From Candidatus Nitrosoglobus terrae (GTDB taxonomy: Bacteria > Pseudomonadota > Gammaproteobacteria > Nitrosococcales > Nitrosococcaceae), in assembly GCF_002356115.1 (NCBI RefSeq), contig NZ_AP014836.1:992001-1056000 (forward strand): a stretch of DNA of 64,000 nt, in the 5' to 3' direction. The notes under the pieces are model-generated. The model did no database searches and was not told the DNA's origin. It worked only from the letters and a program-made list of their open reading frames with translations. A program made the position numbers and the translations under genes. Shown here in pieces: positions 19,501 to 28,860 of the stretch. The stretch's first letter is position 1. Every line of letters starts with the position of its first letter.

Positions 19501-20058
19501 CAATATCTAGATTCTCAATATAACGATCTCACGGAGGCGATGAAAACGTTAACCCATGCTATCCAACGCATTGATCGTGAGACTCGTAATCGTTTTCGTG
19601 AAACGTTTGATAGTGTCAATGAAAGTTTACAAGCGCTATTTCCTAAATTATTTGGCGGGGGTAAAGCTTATTTAGAGCTTAATAATGATGATTTATTGAA
19701 TACAGGCGTTAAAATTATGGCGCGCCCTCCGGGTAAACGGAATAGTACTATTCATTTGCTATCCGGGGGAGAAAAAGCGCTGATCGCAATAGCACTGGTA
19801 TTTGCCATTTTCCAGCTTAATCCAGCGCCTTTTTGCATGCTTGATGAGGTGGATGCCCCGCTTGATGAGGCCAATGTAGGACGTTTTTGTCAATTAGTGC
19901 ACGAGATGTCAGAAAAAATACAGTTTATTATTGTGACCCATAATAAAACAACCATGGAAATCGGGCATCAGTTGGCCGGGGTAACTATGCATGAACCAGG
20001 CGTTTCACGCTTAGTTGCGGTAGATATAGATAAAGCAGTGCAATTGATTGCTGTTTAG
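16552..20058 (+). CDS. smc: Chromosome segregation protein SMC
   Basis: A 1168-residue SMC ATPase that forms the condensin core. Walker A is GPNGCGKSNIIDAVRW (about 31-46). Long Gln/Glu-rich coiled coils run at about 170-490 and 660-1000, separated by a hinge at about 500-640. The signature LLSGGEKALIAIAL lies near 1070 and Walker B CMLDEVDAPLD near 1096. An SMC rather than MukB is expected in gammaproteobacteria outside the enteric lineage. No scpA or scpB is adjacent. The gene is followed 17 bases later by zipA and then ligA, a conserved gammaproteobacterial order. Confidence 0.97.
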   Translation: MRLKKIKLAGFKSFVDPIYLPLLSNRMVIVGPNGCGKSNIIDAVRWVMGESSARHLRGDSMTDVIFNGSSTRKPVGQCSVELVFDNSEQSLGGQYAVYNEIAIRRQVNREGQSHYFLNGTRCRRRDVTDIFLGTGLGPRSYAIIEQGMISRLIEAKPEELRIFLEEAAGISKYKERRREAEARMQNTTENLNRICDLKDEVERQLNTLKRQAKSAEKYRELRQLERKIKAKIQALRWQRLDKEAQQRKQEITQKELTLEALMAELRQLEAALTQQQEAFHLARDKTDEIQVLYYSQGIEIARVEQEIRHEQEQYTRYQQEQGQIKQRLIQIQQTQDEKGTVISQTEQVLADQRQRQEQVQQLLQEALGFMRTAEMAIRDWQLTWEDFNQRAAKPIQNAQIERAYQQQLARQRQQLQQRSVRLEEESRRLAEKEETASLEVLREEMLNLEQHIAERQLSLTAGATEISSYREQEKQISQDLHNQQEHWHHLQGRLSSLQELQQDISANPKIDAWLEQHGLTDNLRLNEGLKVESGWELAVERILGDRLKAICVADLEELAHQLPNLEEGSLILFDTASPPVNLSKVEVSLLNKVHAPWSLDSLLGGVYAVETLAEAFALRGQLSLRESVITRDGIWLNSCCLILADHLDASLGILARKREIERLQQESTQCQQQIDKFNQQLKEIYSYLQSLEDKHAHYQSTMGELQQKQQQQQSTLVRTEAEQAQYRFRRQQISSDLDEIKIQDAENAQEQEGAEDRLQAALMAMESVEQERKQLMAEKDRLWKAVDQARNEADKVKDRGHQLEMARQASQVAQKAAEEAIAQAQREYSALIWRREIVETALTDGRGPLQALQNQLDTQLQQRLVTERQLNEAREQMATLEEQLRTYEQERHRIEKMALDQRDTLGQLRVDGQAVWVRVQELREQLAEEDLSPEEILQDNTSGLSDELSVLEIEREEIANSIQRLGLVNLAAIEECQIQMERKQYLDSQYNDLTEAMKTLTHAIQRIDRETRNRFRETFDSVNESLQALFPKLFGGGKAYLELNNDDLLNTGVKIMARPPGKRNSTIHLLSGGEKALIAIALVFAIFQLNPAPFCMLDEVDAPLDEANVGRFCQLVHEMSEKIQFIIVTHNKTTMEIGHQLAGVTMHEPGVSRLVAVDIDKAVQLIAV

Positions 20059-20075
20059 AGTTAGAGGGAGAATAT

Positions 20076-20984
20076 ATGGATAGTTTACGCTTAGCATTGC
20101 TTGTGGTGGGCGTTTTAATTTTTATTGCGATTTATTTTTATAGCCAATGGGAGGCTAAACGAAAAGGAATTCGCGATCAGGAGCTAGAGCGTAGACGGAA
20201 GCAAACATTGGATGCTTATGATAAGGATTTAATCTCTTCAAAAAAACCAGATCCTGTTAATGAAGAAGTGGCTAAAGAGACCACAGTGCTATTAGAATCT
20301 GGTCTGAGAGCCACACCTCAGCATATTGAAGAGGCTCAAGGGCTAAGAATGCAAGAAGAGCCTCTGTCAGCAAATCTGGGTGACTTCTCTGTATTGTTAG
20401 AGGAAGCTGAAAAGCGCCAATCTGAGAAAAAACCAGAGCAGCATTATTCTGAAAGCCTCTCGGTGGATGAATCCGAGAAAAATCATTTTGTTCGTCCTAA
20501 AAAATGGTTTAAAACAAAACCTAAGCCTGATGTTCCAGCGCCCCCTAAAGAATCCTCAGGGTCGAATCTGATCATTGCACTTACAGTGATTGCGCGAGGA
20601 AAAGGGGTATTTCGAGGTAGAGAGGTTGTCCAAATTTTAGAAGATAAAGGTTTGCAATTTGGAGAGATGGATATCTTTCATGCTTATTCATCTGGGGGGC
20701 GACCTATATTCAGTGTTGCCAATATAGTGGAGCCTGGATCATTTAATTTAGGGCAGATAGATCAGTTTTCTACGCCTGGACTGGCTTTATTTTTGTGTTT
20801 ACCCGGTCCTGCTGGAGGATTTGCCGCCTTTGATGGAATGCTAGAGGTTGCTAGATTGTTGGCGGGTAAATTAAGTGGAGATATTCGCGATGATCGGCGT
20901 AATGTGCTTACAACTCAAGCGATTCAACAGATTCGAGAGCGTATTCTTACCTTTAATCGTGCTTGTCGCTCCTTAGGGGGTTAA
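20076..20984 (+). CDS. zipA: Cell division protein ZipA
   Basis: A 302-residue membrane-anchored FtsZ-tethering protein of the divisome. One N-terminal TM (residues 5-24) is followed by a charged stretch and a flexible linker to about 160. The globular FtsZ-binding domain runs from about 165 to the end, with IALTVIARG, FRGREVVQILEDKGLQFG, FSVANIVEPGSF and PGLALFLCLPGP. The ribosome site GAGGGAG precedes the ATG. It lies between smc and ligA, as in related genomes. Confidence 0.95.
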   Translation: MDSLRLALLVVGVLIFIAIYFYSQWEAKRKGIRDQELERRRKQTLDAYDKDLISSKKPDPVNEEVAKETTVLLESGLRATPQHIEEAQGLRMQEEPLSANLGDFSVLLEEAEKRQSEKKPEQHYSESLSVDESEKNHFVRPKKWFKTKPKPDVPAPPKESSGSNLIIALTVIARGKGVFRGREVVQILEDKGLQFGEMDIFHAYSSGGRPIFSVANIVEPGSFNLGQIDQFSTPGLALFLCLPGPAGGFAAFDGMLEVARLLAGKLSGDIRDDRRNVLTTQAIQQIRERILTFNRACRSLGG

Positions 20985-21053
20985 GCCGGTTTATGATCGG
21001 CGCTAGTAGGGATTATGCCCGTTGTTTTATGGAAAATATTCATTAAGGTATAG

Positions 21054-23084
<2,031 letters not shown>

Positions 23085-23123
23085 GTAATAGCCTTAATTT
23101 TCTTATAAATTAAAAATTACTAT

Positions 23124-23138
23124 TGACAATCATTATCA
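23124..23138 (+). promoter_or_regulatory. Fur box upstream of bfd
   Basis: The sequence TGACAATCATTATCA is a 7-1-7 inverted repeat that differs from the consensus TGATAATnATTATCA at one base. It ends 47 bases before the bfd ATG and overlaps a TTGACA that could serve as a -35 element. Fur with Fe2+ would repress bfd when iron is plentiful, as known for bfd in other bacteria. Confidence 0.85.
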
Positions 23139-23185
23139 TTTATAATTAGATGAATATTAGTTGAATAAAGGATGGTGTGATTGTT

Positions 23186-23380
23186 ATGTATGTATGTGTA
23201 TGTAGCGCTGTAACTGATAAGCAATTGCAAACAGCTATTTCTCAGGGAAACTGTAAAATTCGTGATTTAAGACGTCAGCTTGGAGTGGTGAGTGGGTGTG
23301 GTAAATGTGGTCGTTGGGTGCAGGAGGCGTTACAGCAGTCGCAACAAGTTGCCGTAGCTAAAGTTGATCATGTTGCCTAA
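23186..23380 (+). CDS. bfd: Bacterioferritin-associated ferredoxin Bfd
   Basis: A 64-residue [2Fe-2S] ferredoxin that passes electrons to bacterioferritin to release stored iron. The four ligands are the CxC near the N-terminus (MYVCVCSAVTD) and the CxxC in SGCGKCGRWV. I start at the ATG at 23186, since family members begin MYVCxC; an in-frame GTG at 23177 is possible because AAGGA lies at 23168-23172. No bacterioferritin gene is adjacent. The Fur box upstream fits induction under iron limitation. Confidence 0.93.
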   Translation: MYVCVCSAVTDKQLQTAISQGNCKIRDLRRQLGVVSGCGKCGRWVQEALQQSQQVAVAKVDHVA

Positions 23381-23461
23381 TTTTTTGGTCAGTCACCTAC
23401 GCTATATTTTCTGGTCTAAGTTTATTTGAATCTCGGGTATTTTCTAGGCAAGATATAGGCT

Positions 23462-23878
23462 ATGGTAGTTCAGGAACGATTAGAAATTACTACCCGAAAT
23501 CGCGAGATGATAGAAATTACCGCGCAAGTACAAGGAATCGTTGCTGCTAGCGGTATCAAAACTGGCTTATGCCATCTTTTTATTCATCATACCAGTGCCT
23601 CGTTAATACTTTGCGAGAATGCTGATCCGGATGTACAGCGTGATCTAGCCGCTTATTTGAATCGGCTGGTGCCTGATGGAGATCCATTATTTATCCATAC
23701 TCAAGAGGGAGTGGATGATATGGCAGCCCATGTGCGTACGGTTCTTACTCATTCAGATCTAAGTTTACCGGTCGCTGATAGCTGTTGTAGCTTGGGTACT
23801 TGGCAAGGTATCTACATTTGGGAGCATCGTTATTTAGGGCATCGGCGGCGGGTAACGGTGACGATCTATGGCGAGTAA
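23462..23878 (+). CDS. YjbQ/UPF0047 family protein
   Basis: A 138-residue small cytoplasmic protein of the YjbQ family, annotated elsewhere as secondary thiamine-phosphate synthase. Family motifs are present: GLCHLFIHHTSASL (two adjacent His that bind metal), ENADPDVQRDL, EGVDDMAAHVRTVL and GTWQGIYIWEHR. Length is typical. It is convergent with the lipase-like gene at 23890, with 11 bases between stops. The physiological role of the family is not firmly settled. Confidence 0.9.
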   Translation: MVVQERLEITTRNREMIEITAQVQGIVAASGIKTGLCHLFIHHTSASLILCENADPDVQRDLAAYLNRLVPDGDPLFIHTQEGVDDMAAHVRTVLTHSDLSLPVADSCCSLGTWQGIYIWEHRYLGHRRRVTVTIYGE

Positions 23879-23889
23879 TGCTGGTGGCC

Positions 23890-24558
23890 TTATCTTGTAA
23901 AATAGCCATGACGTAGAAAAGTAATAATACGCTGCACCACTGTTGAGGAAAATGGTAACCCGTTGTGATGGGTATTCACTAAGCAGTGGTCATGCATACC
24001 TGATAGTTTTGTTTCTGTAACACGGACTATACCATCGTGGGGCGGGGGCAGATGTACTATTAACCGACCGATACCTAAACCCCGAATCCCAGCAATAACG
24101 CCTAGCGCTTGGGTAAACTCCCAAGTGGGCAGACTTTTAATGAGAAGGTCTTCTTTAATACTTTTCCCTAAAAGATAGCGGCCTAGAGGATGGGCATAAA
24201 GTCGCTGGGCGACGATACTGCCATTAAATGGGCTTCCGAGAGCAACTACTCGACCCGGTCTTTGCTGAGGGTACAGTGTTAATAAATGTTGCACTAAAAG
24301 CCCACCTAAACTATGCCCTACAAAGTGAATAACCTCCGCTTCTAAACCCATTATAAATTGATTTAAACAGGTCACCGTCTCACTAGGGGTATCCTGAAGA
24401 GAGCGGTAATTAAAGCAAATGGTTCGATAACCTTGGACTCTAAGGCGTTTAGCAAGCAGATATAAATAGCCCCCTTTCATCCAGAGACCATGGAGGAGGA
24501 TAATAGTTTCTGGTGTTTTAGTAGTAAAAAAAGAAGGGTTAGCAGTATCTGTGATCAT
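23890..24558 (-). CDS. Alpha/beta hydrolase, lipase/acyltransferase-like
   Basis: A 222-residue alpha/beta-hydrolase. IILLHGLWMKG gives the oxyanion-hole strand, FVGHSLGGLL the nucleophile elbow with Ser at about 82, and PPHDGIVRV and MHDHCLVNTHHNG supply acid and base candidates near the C-terminus. No signal peptide is evident, so it is probably cytoplasmic. It resembles short triacylglycerol lipase-like esterases; the substrate is unknown. It stands alone on the minus strand. Confidence 0.8.
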   Translation of the reverse strand: MITDTANPSFFTTKTPETIILLHGLWMKGGYLYLLAKRLRVQGYRTICFNYRSLQDTPSETVTCLNQFIMGLEAEVIHFVGHSLGGLLVQHLLTLYPQQRPGRVVALGSPFNGSIVAQRLYAHPLGRYLLGKSIKEDLLIKSLPTWEFTQALGVIAGIRGLGIGRLIVHLPPPHDGIVRVTETKLSGMHDHCLVNTHHNGLPFSSTVVQRIITFLRHGYFTR

Positions 24559-24584
24559 AAAATTTTACCTATTCGCACGTCATA

Positions 24585-25103
24585 TTGTCGCGCGACATCA
24601 AACAGCTTAATACATTAAAGTTCGTCCCTGTATATGTTCGATCTACAGGCGACAAGTCCCTTGGACTCGATGAGCTTAGGAAAAAAGGGGCAATACTTTG
24701 GCCAAATCCTCAGAACACTGAATCCTTCGAAGATGTTTTTAGCGTGGAAGTACGAGCTTCCATAGCGCCACAACAAGGAGATTTGTTAGCATTACCTGCA
24801 ACAGATGTGCCGATAGTTAATCCCGCTCAGCAGGCTATCCGCGTAACTTCAACTATGTCAGATGTACATGGTGGTGCCGAAGTGAAACAGCTTCCTGCGG
24901 ATGAATTGTTCATGGTGGCACGAAAATTGATATTACAGTTGCTTACAGATACACCGAAAAAGGATAAGGAAATTGCAAGGGAACTCGGCATAAATTCTGC
25001 CCAAACTAAGGCATGGCTGGAGCGTCTCGTTAACGAAAAAAAGATCGAGAAGCGCACTTGTCCGGTAAGTTATACTTTGAGGAGCGTGCACGATTACAAG
25101 TGA
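24585..25103 (+). pseudogene. 5'-truncated DprA-like protein (C-terminal remnant)
   Basis: The 172-residue frame starts with a weak TTG and no ribosome site; an in-frame TAA lies at 24558. Residues LKFVPVYVRSTG, LGLDELRKKGAILWPNP and a C-terminal winged helix (KDKEIARELGINSAQTKAWL) look like the end of a long DprA/Smf-like DNA-processing protein, from the last strands of the Rossmann domain through the winged helix. The nucleotide and ssDNA-binding Rossmann core is absent. The breakpoint lies within about 25 bases of the start of the divergent hydrolase gene. Base composition seems somewhat richer in G+C than its neighbours. It could still be a short DNA-binding protein; I read it as a decaying fragment. 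Confidence 0.55.
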
Positions 25104-25191
25104 ATTTACAATCGAGTGGGCTTATTAATTGTATGATTAAATTACTAGGGAATCATTAAAAATTAATTCTTCAGCTATTGGAGTATATAAG

Positions 25192-25659
25192 ATGAAAACG
25201 CCTACACTTGAAAAAATAAATTACCTTGAACGTCGCAATAACAGTGATCGGCGTGTAAACTCCATCCCTAATTTTAAGTACTGGGGTCAACGGGGTCGAC
25301 GATGCCAAGTAAGGCGGCAAGGGGAGCGGGTAGGTATTTATTTGGATAGGTACCCTAACTCTCTTTTATGGGTAGCTTCACTGATTTTATGCCTATGTTT
25401 TATGGATGCTGTTTTTACTTTATCTTTAATTCAGCAGGGAGCGGTAGAAATCAATCCTTTTATGGCTATATTGGTTGATACGAATACTTCGTTATTTATG
25501 GGGGTAAAAATAGCGTTGACTACCTTAAGTTTGGCTTGGTTAATTGTTCATTATAATTTTACAGCTCTACGTTTATTTCGTGTACAGAGGTTAATTTATA
25601 GTTTTTTATTGTTTTATGTAGGGCTGATTATCTATGAGCGTTTTTTACTCTCGTTTTAA
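25192..25659 (+). CDS. DUF5658-type small membrane protein
   Basis: A 155-residue protein with a basic, Arg-rich N-terminal tail (about 1-50) and three or four membrane segments from residue 57. The segment MDAVFTLSLIQQGAVEINPFM, at about 66-86, carries the D-x-x-x-T and E-x-NP pattern of the DUF5658 family, followed by ALTTLSLAWLIVHYN. GGAG lies about 10 bases before the ATG. Function is unknown. It precedes two envelope proteins but with a 134-base gap. Confidence 0.7.
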   Translation: MKTPTLEKINYLERRNNSDRRVNSIPNFKYWGQRGRRCQVRRQGERVGIYLDRYPNSLLWVASLILCLCFMDAVFTLSLIQQGAVEINPFMAILVDTNTSLFMGVKIALTTLSLAWLIVHYNFTALRLFRVQRLIYSFLLFYVGLIIYERFLLSF

Positions 25660-25793
25660 TTCAATGCAAGTGATTGCTTTGTGGCCATATAGGGTTATCT
25701 ATTTTGCTTCTATACTATGCAGATAGGGAATATCTTCAAAAAGACCATGATTAACTTTTGGAATAAAAAATAACATATGAGAAGGTTACGGTT

Positions 25794-26327
25794 ATGTTAT
25801 GGAAAATAAGTTTTATTATCGCTATTTTCATTCTCGAAGGTTGTGCAAGCCAAGTACCATCAACCATCCGTGAATCTTTACCAAAAAATCCGAGTCTGGG
25901 CGCTGTTCAGAATAATATTTCCCATTACCAAGGAACCCGTGTTCGCTGGGGAGGGGCAATTGCCGGTATTCAGAATAAAGAGAAAAGTACCATCATAGAA
26001 GTCGTGGCTCTGAACCTAGGAGATGAGGGCCGACCTAAAGAAGAGGATAGTAGTCCTGGTCGTTTTTGGGCGGAGGTGGATGGATTCTTAGATTCAACGA
26101 TTTACCGTAATAACCGGAAAATTACAATTTACGGTACGGTCAAGGGAGTGGAAGGAGGGCATATTGGAGAGCATGCTTATTTATTTCCTGTTATCCAAGT
26201 AGATACTTACTATCTGTGGGAGACTGTAAAAGCTGCTAGACCGTATTATTATCCACCTTATGGTTTTGGTTATGGTCTCTATAGTCCCTACTATTACGGT
26301 GGTTTTTACCCCTTTTGGAATTGGTAA
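25794..26327 (+). CDS. Slp family outer-membrane lipoprotein
   Basis: A 177-residue lipoprotein with lipobox LEGC (Cys17). The Slp core is visible: LGAVQNNISHYQGTRVRWGGAIAGIQN, GRFWAEVDGFLD and ITIYGTVKG. The C-terminal tail is unusually rich in Tyr, Pro and Gly (YYYPPYGFGYG). Slp proteins are starvation- and stationary-phase-induced outer-membrane lipoproteins in enterics. A ribosome site, GAGAAGG, precedes the ATG. The next gene, also exported, starts 41 bases later. Confidence 0.88.
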   Translation: MLWKISFIIAIFILEGCASQVPSTIRESLPKNPSLGAVQNNISHYQGTRVRWGGAIAGIQNKEKSTIIEVVALNLGDEGRPKEEDSSPGRFWAEVDGFLDSTIYRNNRKITIYGTVKGVEGGHIGEHAYLFPVIQVDTYYLWETVKAARPYYYPPYGFGYGLYSPYYYGGFYPFWNW

Positions 26328-26368
26328 GGAATTTTTTAATTAAAGGGGTTTGCTAGTAGGAGATCAAA

Positions 26369-27010
26369 ATGTTTATTACTTGGCGTTCAATATTGTTACT
26401 AATAATGTTTTTAGCCTGCTCTATGATTACGACAGTTCATGCAGCTGGAGGCCAAAATACAATTAAATCTGAAAACAAAAACACAGCTAAGGCTGAAGAC
26501 CCAAGTGCAGGTGAAGATGTTTACACTAAGAGTGAAATTCTAAATAAGGCGACAGGGTTTTTTGGAGCTACCAGTAAAGGGCTTGCTGATGGGGTAGATA
26601 AGATTGTAGAGAAGGCTTTTAAAGAAAAAGGCCGCCCTAATGGTTATATTGCGGGTACAGAAGGCAGTGGCGCTTTTTTTGTGGGCCTTCGTTATGGTAA
26701 GGGTGTTTTATACACTAAAAGATGGGGAGCAGAGCAGGTTTATTGGCAGAGTCCTTCGGTGGGGTTTGATTTTGGCGGCAATCTCTCTAAAGTTTTTATT
26801 TTAGTTTATCATCTTAAAAATCAAAGTGAGCTTTTTCAGCGAATCCCTGGGATAGGAGGGAGTTTTTATTTTGTAGCGGGGCTGGGGATGACTTACCAGC
26901 AAACCGGTGATCTTATCTTAGCCCCTGTTCGTACGGGTGTTGGTCTGCGCGCTGGCGTAAATGTAAGCTATATGCACTTTACCCGTGATAAATCTTGGAT
27001 TCCTTTTTAA
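26369..27010 (+). CDS. DUF1134/EipA family periplasmic protein
   Basis: A 213-residue exported protein: a signal peptide (1-26, ending VHAAG), a low-complexity Lys/Asn/Glu linker to about 50, then the DUF1134 domain with NGYIAGTEGSGAFFVGLRYG, GVLYTKRWG, VGFDFGG, and GLGMTYQQ and GVGLRAGVNVSYMHF at the end. Members (EipA in Brucella) are small beta-barrel periplasmic proteins linked to envelope integrity. TAGTAGGAGA precedes the ATG. The gene is likely expressed with the Slp lipoprotein upstream. Confidence 0.85.
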   Translation: MFITWRSILLLIMFLACSMITTVHAAGGQNTIKSENKNTAKAEDPSAGEDVYTKSEILNKATGFFGATSKGLADGVDKIVEKAFKEKGRPNGYIAGTEGSGAFFVGLRYGKGVLYTKRWGAEQVYWQSPSVGFDFGGNLSKVFILVYHLKNQSELFQRIPGIGGSFYFVAGLGMTYQQTGDLILAPVRTGVGLRAGVNVSYMHFTRDKSWIPF

Positions 27011-27032
27011 TAGGTAAAATAAAATTTACCTA
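27011..27032 (+). terminator. Hairpin directly after the EipA-like gene
   Basis: TAGGTAAA at 27011-27018 pairs with TTTACCTA at 27025-27032 around a six-base loop, starting at the base after the stop codon. No U-run follows, so it may be a weak terminator or an mRNA 3'-end stabiliser. Confidence 0.35.
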
Positions 27033-27083
27033 AGATAAAAATAATTAGTTAGAGTTTTTTATTAAAATAAACGAGGCAGTTTA

Positions 27084-28757
27084 ATGGCTCAATATGTCTA
27101 CAGCATGAATCGGGTGAGCAAAGTGGTGCCCCCAAAGCGGGTTATTTTGCAGGATATCTCTTTATCTTTTTTTCCGGGGGCAAAGATTGGGGTACTGGGG
27201 ATCAATGGAGCAGGGAAGTCAACGGTGCTCAAGATCATGGCTGGGATTGATAAGGAGATAGAAGGTGAAGCAATCCCGCAAAAAGGGCTTAAAATTGGCT
27301 ATCTTCCACAGGAGCCTCGGTTAAACCCGACTAAGAATGTGCGAGGTAATGTGGAAGAGGGTGTAGCTGAGACTAAGGCGATGTTGGATCGCTTTAACCA
27401 AATCAGCCTCTCATTTGCCGAGCCGATGAGTGATGAGGAGATGAATAGCTTACTTGAGGAACAAGCTCAGCTTCAGGATGCAATTGACGCTGTGGATGCG
27501 TGGAATTTAGATTATAAGTTAGATAGCGCTGCTGAAGCGCTACGTCTTCCGCCTTGGGAAGCGGATATTAGCCATCTCTCAGGGGGGGAGCAACGGCGAA
27601 TTGCCCTTTGTCGGCTGCTTTTATCTGCGCCGGAGATGTTGCTGCTAGATGAGCCTACTAACCACTTAGATGCAGAATCAGTGGCTTGGTTGGAACGCTA
27701 CTTGGAAAATTACCCCGGTACTGTAGTTGCCGTTACCCATGATCGCTACTTTTTAGATAATGTAGCAGGCTGGATTTTAGAACTCGATCGTGGTCGGGGT
27801 ATCCCTTGGGAGGGAAACTATTCCTCATGGTTAGCGCAGAAAGAAAAGCGTTTGGCTACTGAAGAGAAACAGGAAAATGCGCGGGCTAAAGCCATGAAAG
27901 CTGAGCTTGAATGGATTTCTGCAAACCCAAAGGGGCGGCACGCCAAAAGTAAAGCACGTCTTGCGCGCTTTGATGAATTAACCTCGCAAGAGTACCAGCA
28001 GCGCAATGAAACTAATGAGATTTATATTCCTGCAGGGCCGCGCCTTGGTAATCAGGTCATTGAGGCGAAAAACTTATGCAAAAGTTTTGGAGATCGCCTA
28101 CTGATTGATAACCTAAGCTTTAGTTTACCACTAGGCGGGATTGTCGGCATTATAGGGGCTAATGGCGCTGGAAAAACCACCTTATTTAGAATGATTGTGG
28201 GTCAAGAGCAGCCGGATTCTGGTGAAATTACCCTTGGAGAAACGGTTAAGCTTGCTTATGTAGATCAGAGTCGAGATCAGTTGGATCCGGTTAAAACGGT
28301 ATGGGATGAGATTGCAGAGGGTCAGGATATTATCAAAGTAGGAAACTATGAGACTCCTTCTAGGGCATATGTATCTCGGTTTAATTTCAAAGGATCTGAT
28401 CAGCAAAAACGTATTGGAGATCTCTCTGGAGGAGAACGTAATCGAGTGCATTTGGCTAAAGTGCTTCGCGCAGGCGGTAATGTACTCTTGTTGGATGAAC
28501 CTACTAATAATTTGGATGTTGAAACGCTAAGGGCCTTGGAGCAGGCGCTTCTTAATTTTCCTGGATGTGCAGTGATTATTTCTCACGATCGCTGGTTTCT
28601 AGATCGAATTGCTACCCATATTATTGCATTTGAAGGGGATAGCCAAGTGATCTGGTTTGAGGGTAATTATGCTGATTATGAAGCTGACCGCCGTCGACGT
28701 TTAGGAGAGGCAGCCGATCAGCCCCATCGTATTTGGTATAAGCCTTTATCCTCGTAA
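27084..28757 (+). CDS. ettA: Energy-dependent translational throttle protein EttA
   Basis: A 557-residue ABC-F protein that acts on the ribosome E site in response to ADP/ATP ratio. It has two ATP-binding domains: Walker [10 protein letters not shown] with signature LSGGEQRR and Walker [12 protein letters not shown], then GANGAGKTT with LSGGERNR and [11 protein letters not shown]. Between them is the charged linker (about 245-310) with [20 protein letters not shown], the P-site tRNA interaction motif typical of EttA. Length matches the family (about 555). It is transcribed on its own, with a promoter probably in 27033-27083. Confidence 0.97.
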   Translation: MAQYVYSMNRVSKVVPPKRVILQDISLSFFPGAKIGVLGINGAGKSTVLKIMAGIDKEIEGEAIPQKGLKIGYLPQEPRLNPTKNVRGNVEEGVAETKAMLDRFNQISLSFAEPMSDEEMNSLLEEQAQLQDAIDAVDAWNLDYKLDSAAEALRLPPWEADISHLSGGEQRRIALCRLLLSAPEMLLLDEPTNHLDAESVAWLERYLENYPGTVVAVTHDRYFLDNVAGWILELDRGRGIPWEGNYSSWLAQKEKRLATEEKQENARAKAMKAELEWISANPKGRHAKSKARLARFDELTSQEYQQRNETNEIYIPAGPRLGNQVIEAKNLCKSFGDRLLIDNLSFSLPLGGIVGIIGANGAGKTTLFRMIVGQEQPDSGEITLGETVKLAYVDQSRDQLDPVKTVWDEIAEGQDIIKVGNYETPSRAYVSRFNFKGSDQQKRIGDLSGGERNRVHLAKVLRAGGNVLLLDEPTNNLDVETLRALEQALLNFPGCAVIISHDRWFLDRIATHIIAFEGDSQVIWFEGNYADYEADRRRRLGEAADQPHRIWYKPLSS

Positions 28758-28792
28758 AATTAAGGGATATCAAGGATGTTATCGCTGAATGG

Positions 28793-28804
28793 GTGATTAA
28801 TCAC
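28793..28804. promoter_or_regulatory. 12-base palindrome GTGATTAATCAC upstream of yoaA
   Basis: A perfect palindrome lies in the ettA-yoaA gap, 56 bases before the ATG I use for yoaA. It looks like a dimeric repressor or activator site, but I cannot name the protein that would bind it. Confidence 0.3.
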
Positions 28805-28860
28805 TCATAATTAGTATTAATCGCTGATATTTTGTGCTTTTTGATTATGAGTTGTCTTCT

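Noticed and set aside
23123-23146. TTGACA and TATAAT in front of bfd as a promoter
   Set aside because: They are separated by only 12 bases, too short for sigma70; the -35 may be real, but this TATAAT is not its partner.
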